NCBI GenBank assembly: GCA_040954595.2 | Contig: CM082584.2 | Span: 8,618,001-8,682,000 of the forward strand | Reading direction: 5' to 3' | From: Balanoglossus misakiensis | Taxonomy: Eukaryota; Hemichordata | Length of the DNA stretch: 64,000 nt | Shown here: in pieces, positions 37,401 through 49,400 of the stretch | How positions within the stretch are numbered: position 1 is the stretch's first letter | How the letters are laid out: each line of letters starts with the position of its first letter | Program-made: the position numbers and the translations under genes | Notes under the pieces: model-generated | What the model was told of the DNA's origin: nothing | The model's input: the letters and a program-made list of their open reading frames with translations, nothing else | Database searches by the model: none

Positions 37401-40400
37401 CTTGAGGGGGTTGTTGTACATGTATGATATCAAGGGAAATATGGTGTTTGACCTCTGACCTCAAACCTCCACTGAGCAAAAATTCAGGAAAGGAACAAAG
37501 GAACTGTACATTGAATGTTTTGATGTTATTCATTCTTGTAGCTGACCTTGTTCCTGACAAGTACAGCATTACTGTAGATCGGAACCAAACAACTGAGCTG
37601 GTTGTCAATGTCACATCTAGCGATGGATCCCGTTCGAAACTGCACTGGCGACATGACAATGAACACAAATCAGACTTTGACGGCAACATTATGGTGTCTG
37701 TCAGTGGCGTAGAAGCAGACGCTGGGAGTTATGAAGCGCGTTTGAAGAAGAAAAGGTACAACGATACGCAGGCCTTCATGCAGCTTTATGTCAGGGGTAA
37801 GTTGTACTACTTATGAACTGGGCCAAATTTCAATCGGAATTATAAGTTTTACAAGTGAGCTGGAGAATTTTATCTCTGTTTTCATCGTCTTGGAGTCAAA
37901 ATACCAATACACTGCCTCACACTGATACTGATTGCATACTATGGTAGTATTGCATAAAATCTACATGAGTCATAGTCTAATGTGTTTAGTCTTGTGCATT
38001 TTGACCCTTTCACCTCTTTAGAGGTCCAGCCCCACCATAGAAAACAATGGGTTTGGACTGAACCAAGGTGGTGAAAGGGTTAAGACGGCTTAGAATAGTT
38101 TGTGCCAGTGTTGATCATGCAACCTGTAACACTGGATTTTGTCTGTACACAGAATGTGGTGCCGGTAAGTGGGGAGACGACTGCAGCAGCGAGTGCCCGG
38201 TCTGTCACAATGGTGGTGTGTGTAGTAATGAAGGAACGTGTATCTGCGCACCTGGATTCAAAGGTGACAACTGTGAGACTGGTAGGTCGTATTCTTGGAC
38301 ATCTCCTGACGTGTTACGCATCAGATAAGTTTATCTGTACACATTACGAGTAAGTCATTGGAAAATGTTTTATAAAATTTTGCCGAATGTTCTTTTATAT
38401 TCAGGTTGTCCTTTTGGGTTCTTCGGATCAAACTGCAAGATCTCGTGCAAAGCCGTATCGCAAGTCAATTTAGAGGGAAAAATGTGTCGTGGTCATTTCG
38501 TCTGTCAGCAAGCGCCGTATGGCTGCTCATGTGTGGCAGGATATGCAGGCAAGGATTGTATGACAGGTATGTATTTATTTGTGATGATTTTGAAGGAGAG
38601 CAACAGTAGTGCTTGTAATCCAATCAATGCATGAAAGATCATTGTACACATACTTTTGAATTATCTCATAAAACATAGAAATATTAAATGTTGATATCCC
38701 ACGAGAAATGTGATAGTGGGTCTTACAGTGAAGGATGTACTCAGAAGTGTCATTTTTGTAAGAAAAAGAAATGCTACCCAGAAACGGGACGTTGTGAAAC
38801 TGCTTGTAAATCTGACAGGACTGAACCCCAGTGTGTCGGTAAGTTAGCAAGTACGCAATACAGTTATTCTGATTCTGTTTTGAGTTTTCATAATGACATG
38901 TAAGGTCATCAATTCTCAATATTCAACCCTCAGCACCATCAACCACTGCGGCGCCTACTACTGCAAGGTTATCTACAGCCCCTCCTGAACCGCTCAGGTT
39001 GGCATCGGCTCCGACCGTGGACGGCCTGACGGCCACGAGTATGAGAGTGTCATGGCGACCGTGGGACGGCACGACCGATCCGGGATCCGGCCCCGTGTCG
39101 GGGTACGTGGTGTGGTTCCGGACGTCGGGAGAGTCCTGGCAGCGCACCGAGGAGACAGATCCGGAGACAACGGAGATCACTGTATCATCCCTGCAACCGA
39201 ACACCGAGTACAAAGTAGCAGTGCAGGTTGTAGGCGATTCGGATGACAGCAACGATGTTGTGAGAAGTCCGAGAACAGAGAGTACAACTCTTTGTGGCAG
39301 TAAGTACATTGGTGGACTTTGTATTTATAATACTGGACAACACTGATCAAAGCTACATTTGTATTTCTTATTTTCTTATGAAAAGGAGAATATCGACCAA
39401 CAATTAAATATAGTGGCATTCACACTATTCCATCGACACATGAAAGTACACTTGTATGCTTTGTATCAATGAATTATCTATAGTCATTCATAACACCACA
39501 CAGTTACCACATCACAGTCACTGTTTTCATGACTATTTACCCAAACTCTCTCCTCCCCCTTTCTCTCGCTCAACAGGTCCCACAGTGTCTCCATCAATTC
39601 AGAGTGTCAAGGCTACGGGCCCAAGAAGTTTGAAAGTCACTTGGCAGGTGAGAGGCAAATTAAGACATTGAGAAATGGGTTGCCAAAGATGCTGCTCACA
39701 TTCTTGATTTATGTACTTCGTGCCTACTTCATTAACCCTTTCACCGCCATGGTTCAGTCCAAATCCATTTTTTTCTATGGTAAAGTTGGACCTCTAAAGA
39801 GGGAACTGGGGGGGTGAAAGGGTTAATATAGTGACACTGGTCAGAACATGCAACTGGCTTTAATGTGACTTGCCCTACCATGTTTTGCTCCTGATGGACA
39901 TGCATGCAGTAATCCATGGACTTAGTCGAGTCTGATTGGATAGTGCATCGAGTAATTTGCCTGTTGTTTTCTCCTCACAGGTGTCGGATCTTAACGAGGA
40001 GAGCCTTCAGTGCGGTATGGATACAGCTAAATTTAACATCACTGTCGAAGAAACCATGTCACCAGTTAGTGTATCATTATCCCTGAGGGAAAGCGAAGTC
40101 AGTGATCTGGAGCCGTGCACAAATTACACCATTCGGATGAGCGTGGGGAACGGTTATCAAGAAGGTCCTCAGAGTCAGTCGGTTGTTGGACGAACCAACC
40201 CCGAAGGTTTGTATGATGGATGCTAAGATGCGTTGACTCATTTTGGCGTTAGAATCACTGATCATTTCTTTACCCAATAAGTACATGTAGCTATATTTGC
40301 TGACCTACATACCCTGAGCGACTGATTGTGGCTTGTGGAACCCCCAACACCTATGGTTAGTTACATTATTCACATATTTTTTGTTCTCACGTAGATCCAG

Positions 40401-43400
40401 TGAAAAGCAAGGATTTGGCGGTCACTGTGGACACACAGACATCAACAAGTCTGAAAGTATCTTGGACCAAGCCAGACTTGTGTGCAGACCTGTATAACTA
40501 TACCGTCAGATACAAAGTGGTGTCTCGCGATATGTGTTCATCGCCGCAAGACCCTTACTCAGATCCCTACTACACGGATGGCAGTGAGATCGCTTTGCAG
40601 AACCTGTTTGCAAATACCAAGTACAAGGTCGAAGTGTATACGATGCTCGGTGATAACGAGGGAAAATGGAATAGAGAGGATGGTGTCACAGCACAAGCGG
40701 GTGAGTTAGACCTCTTTGATGTGGGAATGGAATACATGTAACTCAATCAAAAATTTTGTAACACGGCCCAACACTGAACTATCATGAGTAACATAATCTG
40801 TCTTATCACCTTTAGCTCCCAGTGGACCACCTCAAAACATTAATGTGACTGCAACTTCAAACACCCTCAACTTCACCTGGGACCCTCCCGCTTGTGGAAT
40901 GAGAAATGGTGAGATCAACCAGTACCGTGTTAAATTTGTCAAAGTGAAAGAGTTTGGAAAGAAGACAATTTCTGAAGAGAAAATAAACGCCACAGATATT
41001 GAATTCAGTGGTTTGACGCCTTATTCTCGATATGACTTTGAAGTCCAAGCTGGAAATAGAGAAGGATTTGGACCCTACAGTGAGCCGGTGAAAATCACCA
41101 CACTAGAGTCCAGTAAGTCGAACAGTATGAGTAATAACTATCTCCAGCATTTTGATTTGTTTTGGCGTACGATCCAATATGGCCGCCCTCTTGTTGTTTT
41201 GCAAAGTTTGTCTGGAGCCATTACTGAGACATGTCTAGATCAATTTCATTCAAACTTGGCACATGTTGCCTTGACCTTTCTAGGAAAACAAAAGCAGCCT
41301 CACATTGATATGATATCCTTCCGTGATGTCGTTTATCACTCAACATTTTTTTTGCCTTTTTTCCGTGCAGATCCAGATCAACCCACAAACCTCACAGCTA
41401 CAGGCAAGACAAACACGTCGGTGACGCTGCAATGGGGAATCCCCGAAAGGCCAAACGGCAGAATTATACGATACTCAGTTGAGTGGCAGAATAAAGAAAA
41501 TGGTGATCATGGTAAAGTAGATCTGGAACAGAATTTGCAGAAAACAATGACATTCAAAATGGAAGGACTGAGTAGTTTCACTGGATACACATTTTACGTA
41601 AGTACATGCATTGGCTAGCTTCACACCCAGTTTACCAATGAAACTATGACTACGGGGCCTGCTAAGGCTTAATTGCAGACCACTAGTTGTCATACCAATT
41701 TTCCAGCAATATTGCTCAGCAATTGGATTTTGAAAATAACGTCTCAACTAAAGATCAGAGCTGTGATTAACGATTATACTAGAGCACTTGATGTCAAACA
41801 AGCCAATGTAATTTTCAAATGCCCATGTCCTCCACTGAAGCTATACGGCTACCAACCACAGCCACTGTCACGGTGTAAAATGTACATTCATGTCACGATC
41901 TATTTGCTTGCAGGTTTATGCTCACACATCCGTAGGACGAGGAAGATTCAGCGATATACCGGATATAAGAACAGACATGGGAGGTAGAGAAAAAATTGTT
42001 TTATTATAAAATAGTACGACAAACTATCTCAGATTGTCTCTGAAGTTTAAAAAATTATATTTTGTATTTATTTAGCCTCTATGAATTTTTTTGCAGTTCC
42101 CAGCAGACCACTCAACTTGCAATTTAAAGAAAGAGGCCAAACATTCATTACACTAGTTTGGGAATCACCTGCTCAAAAAGGTGGCGACATCAAATACAAG
42201 GTATGTCATTTTTGAAATGTTTGCTGACACTGGACAGGCCTTGCGGTTTGGCCAGATTTCCGTGAGGTGACCACACATCCATTCCTTGGTTGGAAAACTT
42301 ATGAATATACATTATTTAAGAATTATCTGTATTTTATTCTGCTTCAGATTCGCGTGGAATTTGTGGAGAGTCTCTACAACATCATGGAACTTCAAAAGAA
42401 CGAACTGATGTACGAGACGGCCGAGCAAAAATACCGAGTGCCGGATCTGTTGGCCAGTACCGCGTACGAAATATCCGTCTGTGCGTTCACGGTCGTCGGA
42501 GCTGGAGGTTGGTCGGATCCGATCAGAGTGACGACTAAGATCCAAGGTGAGTCAGTCACCACTTGCAATCTATCAGTGTTGGTAAGAGCTTGTCACCAGG
42601 GATCATAGTCTCGTAGAAAACCTGAGACAGTCTTGGATGTGAAATCTTTCTTTGAATGTCCTCATCAATCCTATAAAAATTGAGGTTGTCATATTTTGAG
42701 ATGATGAAATAACACAGTGAGTGCTGTGTGTGTTTGTTTGTAGCACCTGACATCTCGGAGATCATTCCTCCGGTGATAGTCGGCAAAGTAACTGCTTCCA
42801 CACTGAAGGTCAAACTGCAGAACATTGAGAGCAGCACTGCTCCCATCAGGTATGTCGTATAAATTGTATTCTTTGTTATTTGAAAGTTGAAATACAACGA
42901 CTGATCCTTAGATAAGCCACCATTTTTTCATGCCTTCCTGTTCCTCCAATTTTTTCCAGTGCATACAAATTATTAGTGAATAGAACAGACACAACCAGGC
43001 GACGTCGAGACACAAGCAATCTGGGACACAACGGTTGGATATTGTTGGATTATTACGGTGCCTTGACCCAGGGATTGCCGTACTATATCACAGCCGAGTT
43101 TATTGGGAATCAAACATTGCCAGAGATATTCATCGTTGGAAATGAAGAGGTGTATCGCGGTTTCTACAATGCACCTCTAGTGCCCAATGCTCAGTATCAG
43201 CTTCATCTTGTCGTCGTGTCCGCCACTGCCGAGGTAAGGTTTGTCGTACGGTGAAATGAAATGTCTCTGAAACCAATGTTAAGATACGCTTTAGAGGAAA
43301 GTTTTACTCTTGTTCTTTATCGCCTTGGCTACCATAACCTATGAAATCGTTTATACCGGAGAAATCATAGATTCCAGTCAGTTCATGATGTTTATTTACA

Positions 43401-46400
43401 GTACTCAACATATACAGTGTAACTAAGTGTTATAAAGCCATTTTTTCCTGCACTCAAGGTAGTCAAGGAGTTAAACAACCTCTCATTTTATTAGAGTACA
43501 GTTTCACATTGTTCCATTATTTCTGACATTATATGTGTTTGGTTTTATTTTTCTCAGGAAACAGAAATCGTGTTATCACATGGATCTTCAATGATACCAG
43601 GTAAGTTTTAAAAAAAATCATAAATTACCATGGGATCCTCGAACATGAATTTGTCAAAACCACAAACATTTTGCAGGTGCATGTGCCCTTCATCTATTCC
43701 CGTGTTCTGTGGTATGTGAAGAACTCTGTTTTTCTATTTTCAGTTTCGTCTGAACAGTCAGGAATTTCGCCCATCATTGTGGCCACGATAGTCGGTGTTG
43801 CGTTGGTTGTGCTCGCCATCGTCATAGCTGCCTTGATTATCGTCAGGTATGTTAACTGCCAGCTCTCACTTCCCATAAATTACACACCTGTCTGGAGGGA
43901 CCAAGATTTATAACCGGAGGATGACCTTTGAACTCACAGATCCATCAAGCGAGAAAAGCTGACCATTACTTTTCTAGTTGTCTATGGTCGCTAAAATAAA
44001 AACGTTAAGAATCAACTTCTCCAGTACACCCCATTAATCAAACAACCTAGCTTGTTTTCTAATTTATTCATTGAAAATATGAACGAGCATACTTTGATTT
44101 ATGACGGTTCTATACAAACAGAAACATGTGCTGATAAACAATGTCTTTCACATGTACTGCACCTTATGAGCAAATTTTTGTCAGTTTTACTGTGACTTAT
44201 ACAAGACCTTGCATAAATCATTAGCTCTGCTGACAGTTTACAAAAATCATGTTTCCAGAAAATACGGCTACCTGTAGTTTTACTAATCACACTCTTGTAC
44301 CATACCTCGTATGTGACATGCCCCACAGATATCAGAGAGAATTGAAGAAGACGCCCGTTGTTGGTAATGTTAATGGAAGGCCTCCAATCTACAAACCTCC
44401 CAAGGATCGTCGACCGTTGTACATAAAGACTCCACCAGGCAACGTGGACGTCCATGAACTTGAAGGTAACTGGAGGATTGGTTCGATTGTCAGGATTTTC
44501 TCCCAAGTTGTTGTTTTCGGTCAAGTCTGTTGTTTGAAACCAATCAGAGCAGTGTTGGTTTTGGTGTACAAGCTATTGCATAGAGAACATACCAGACCAT
44601 TGAAAATACATCTTATGTACTTCCCGCAGAATTGAAACCAGAGGTGGGTGGAGACCACGGGATTAAATTGAATGATTTGGCTGAATACATCAAAAACAGA
44701 AGATCCAACAGTTTTGAAGGATTTATGGAGGAGTATGAGGTAAGGGATTTTTTTTAGAGCAAAAAAAAATATTTTTGTCTGATTGGATTCTCTTGTTATT
44801 GACAGTATAGTTCAGTATGTTCACTTACCAAAACCAGTGCGATACTGAAACTGGACAGTGTTTGCAGAAAAAATGAACTTTGACCTGTACTTCAAAAATT
44901 CAGATCTGTCAAATATAATATGGTAATATTGATATATCACAACAGAACAATTTGAAAAAAAAAACGTTTGATGCTGCACACTGCCATCATTTTGCTGTTT
45001 AACATTCCATAGGGTATCGGTAGCGTGTTAAGTTGCACACCTTACGGGGCACTCAACACAGGAATGTCATTTAAAGGCGCCTTTGCTCGTGTAATCGGAT
45101 TCTGTTTTCCGATGACACGCCTGAATGTGCCGTTAGATTGCACCTCGTAACCGATTCTCTGAATGCGCGTCTGAAAACGGCTTTGAAGTCGCGTTGCTGC
45201 CGTGACTACCTGTTGGAGGCGTCATTGAGAATGCAGTCAAGCGCGGAGATCAGAATGCAGCCCACCTGAGGGGGAAATACCAAGTGTCCATCCGTTCTAA
45301 ATGCGCGCCTTTGTCGTTTTGCAGTCTCTCCCTCAAGGTCAAACCATGCCCCACAATCACTGTGTCCGATCCGATAACCAGATGAAGAACAGATACATCA
45401 ACATTGTCACATGTGAGTTCGATTTTTTTCTGTAACCCTTTGAGGTCAAAGGTCATCAGATAGCCAGACTGCAAAGGATTGTGGGACAATGCGTCCATGT
45501 TTTGATTGAGAGTTGTTCATTAAATGTGTGTGTGTAGAAATTTTAAACAATCTGGAATTATACATATAGACAGCTGTCTCTAGCTTTCTCAACATGAACA
45601 ATTGTATGACATAGTTCTGTTGGATTATCTGGTCACCAACAGCCCAGCATATATATTCTGAATATTCTTTTATATTTCATCTGTTGGTGTTACTGATTGG
45701 TTTCAGATGACCACTCACGTGTTGTGTTAGACCAACTGCCAGATGATCCTTGTACCGATTACATAAATGCAAATTTCATCGATGTAAGTATTACCCACAC
45801 AACCAATCCACTCTATGGTAATCTCAGCTTGTGTCTGATATCTTTATTTTGTTGATTGAAACCTGGTCACCATGGAACTTCTGACTGACATTCTTGCCTT
45901 ATAAACAAACAATAATATTTTGTTCACAATGCAAAATGAAACTGGTGCAGCCATACGGTGTTCACATGTTTTATTTAATACCACATCATTGAACTGATAT
46001 ATTTGTTGTAGCTGATGATTGTTTCCAATTTTCAAATTCACAGGGCTACAAGAGGATGAATGCCTACATAGCTACCCAAGGTAAATTAAAACTGTTATGT
46101 TACTCTTACTATACAGTGAGTTGTCGACCTTTTACCCAGAATGCAATTATTGTAATGCGATTTTTTTTTGCACAGGTCCCAACGAGGACACTACGCCTGA
46201 TTTCTGGAGAATGATCTGGCAAGAGAACACAGAGGTCATCATCATGGCAACCAATATTGTGGAAAGAGGAAAGGTATGCAGAATGTTTGCTGTTATGACG
46301 TCCTAGCAAAAACATTTAAGTTACCCTTTTGCCACTGTTGTACATGTGCAAACAAAACGTTACCTTTCAGAGTATGTTGTAACCATATAACCAGAGTACC

Positions 46401-49400
46401 TGTGCTTAACCGTTTGCTCTCTCTCTCCATCAACAGACTAAATGCGCCAAGTACTGGCCGGACAAGGCAGACAAGTATGGAACGATCAGTGTGACTTTTG
46501 AAGCCATGGAGAGACTGGCTGATTTCATCATCAGAGTTTTCAAAATACGAAAGGTAAGGATATGTATCTTTACATAGATGTGCAAATGAATCGATCCTAA
46601 TCACCCCAACCATCAGTGCACTGTTCCATAGTCAGTGATAGCAAAACAGTCTTGAGAATGTTCGATTTTGTAATGATTCATAGTGTAACACTATTCACTT
46701 GTTCGCGTTTTCTTTCTTCCATAGGATGGCTGCCAAGAGTGCCGGGTATTGAAACAGTTTCACTTCACCGTGTGGCCAGATATGGGTGTACCCATGTATG
46801 CCACAGCTGTGCTGGCGTTCCTCAAGAGGGTCAAAGCAAGTGTCACTCCAGGCACCGGGCCTATTGTAGTCCACTGCAGGTAGGGTTGTTATAGAGCTTA
46901 GACTCGCAGTGACATTTAGATTAAAACCAAGGCACCATAATGGTGAGAGAATAAAAACTTTCCTTCATGTGGAAACACACAACTCGGACGTACCTGTTGA
47001 CACCTGCAACATTATGATGATTTTTTCCCTTTCAGTGCTGGTGTCGGTCGCACGGGGACATTCATTGTGATCGACTCCATGATGGATATGATGAAGGCAG
47101 AAGGCCAGGTCGACATCTACAACTTTGTCAGAAGGATACGATCGCAACGAATCAACATGGTGCAGACTTTGGTAAAGAAACCGCATATTTCTATCCTATA
47201 TTGCTCAATGTGCCATCTCAATAGAAATGCAGGGAGTGGAAATACCATTCATGTATTAGAAGAACTTGCAAAGAACTTGCATCACCTCAGCATTGAAAGC
47301 AGAAGTCCGCAAAGCTCTGAAACCAAACGAAGCTTAGCAAGTGATTTTTCGCAATCTCAAACTTGATGTACATGGCTGTTGAGAATCTGTATGTACATGT
47401 TGTCAGTGTCTTGCACAGCATAGTTGAGAATTGATGAATTACATGTACCCTTGTATCTTCACAGGACCAGTATGTATTCATCTATGAAGCAGTATTGGAG
47501 GTCAGCCTGTGTGGCGATACGTCCATCACAACAACAGATTACAGAGTGCGTCTGTATAGAATGAAACAGATCAACTCCAGAACAAACACCAACATCATTT
47601 TCCAAGAATTCCAGGTAATGATGTTTCATATATGCACAAGGCTTCTTCGGATTATGCGGACTGAAACTAAACCATTGAAAGCTGAGCCGTGTTGCCAAAA
47701 TTTGATTCATACACTGTATCACCCAGTACTGAAATCAGAATACTTGTGTTATCTTTGATCAGAATTTATCAGTGGTGTGCCCACAGCCTGAACCAGATGA
47801 TTGCGAAGATGGTCATCTGCCAGAGAATGTAGATAAGAATAGATTTCCAAATATCATACCAGGTAAGTTTTTTTCACTTGACCGAAATGTTTCTTTGCTC
47901 ATGGACTGGGGTAGAAAAAAAAAACAGGTCGCTGTTGTTAAGACTGTGGTGGCGCTATTTCCATCTGACCAAGACTACATTGCTTTCACTTCTTCAGAAG
48001 CATTTCCGGGGGGTCAAGTTGTAGACTTGATTTGTTCTTGTGTGTATGACATTTGAATTTGGGTCACAGGTCAGTCATTTGACCAACTGGCTGAATGCCA
48101 GAAATAATGAATACATAAACATGTGTACATACGTATGTGCATGACTTGTGAGAATATTTGTTTGACTATATTTTATTTTCATCCACAGTTGACCGCTGTC
48201 GACCGTATCTGATGAGCTATGTGGAGGGAGCCACGGATTACATCAATGCATCATTTGTCGATGTAAGTCTCTCTTCACTTTCGAGGAAGTTCATCATATT
48301 ATTGAAATCACTTGACTGCTGTTTTTTTTGTCTCCATCAAAATCATGTGCCAAATGTTGTAATTTCCATGTTTGTATATTTTGCAGGGCTACAAGAGGAA
48401 AGACGCCTTCCTTGCCGCACAGATGCCTCTCCCGAACACCGTTGTAGATTTCTGGAGACTTTTGTACGATTACAAATCTTGTAGTGTTGTCATGCTGAAT
48501 GCGCTAGACCCAACAGATGAGGTAAACTTAAACTAGGATGCTTTTCAAGTTCATACACAGCCATTGTGGAGTGAGATCAGATGCCAGGACTAGATGGTTT
48601 TTAAAGACCCATATTTCTTGATGTAGGCTTATCTGATATAAACAATAGCACTTTTATCTGTGCACAGAAGTGTTTATTGGGAAACAAAAGGTTATCTATG
48701 CATTGCATATGCCTCTGTTTATCTAACAAGCCATGATGATTTTGTCGTTGCAGACTCTATGCAAATATTGGCCAGACCAAGATTCCATGGAATATGGACC
48801 ATTTACAGTCGATCACGTGTCATCCACCCACTACGGATCCATCATCTGTCGAGTTTTCAAGCTCTATCGTACAAGCGACAAGGTTTGTGAATGTTAAAGC
48901 CCGTACTTCAGATACAACACTCCCAACCAAAGAGTTCGGGAAATGGGAATGTCTGACAGGAAAACATCGCTAACAGACATCGTTTCTTGTTTCCCAACAG
49001 GACAAGGAAAGTGCATGCATGATACAACAGTTTCACCTGACCTGCTGGCCACTGGGGCACGATGTACCGCAGTCCAAACCAGCTGTGATTGATCTCATAT
49101 CATTGGTGGAGAAATGGCAACAACAGACAGGGAACGGGCCAATCACAGTACAGTGCTTGTAAGTTCTATGCAAATAGTTCAAATAGGTCTAAATCTACTG
49201 TTTTCTAGGGTAAAGTTGGACCTTGAAAGAGGGAAATGGCTGAAAGGGTTTAAATGGAGTATGTTCTTCACACCAAACATGGTAACCAAGGGAAATATTG
49301 ACCATTGTATTTCATCTCTGTAGAAATGGACTTGGAAGAAGCGGGACGTTCTGTGCAATCTACGCCACCATTGAGAGAATGAAAGTGGAACAGATGATCG

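Noticed and set aside
41113-41370. Continuous reading frame joining FN3 domains 4 and 5 without an intron
   Set aside because: The translated insert is not FN3-like, and consensus donor (CCAGTAAGT) and acceptor (CCGTGCAG) sites bound it in matching phase.
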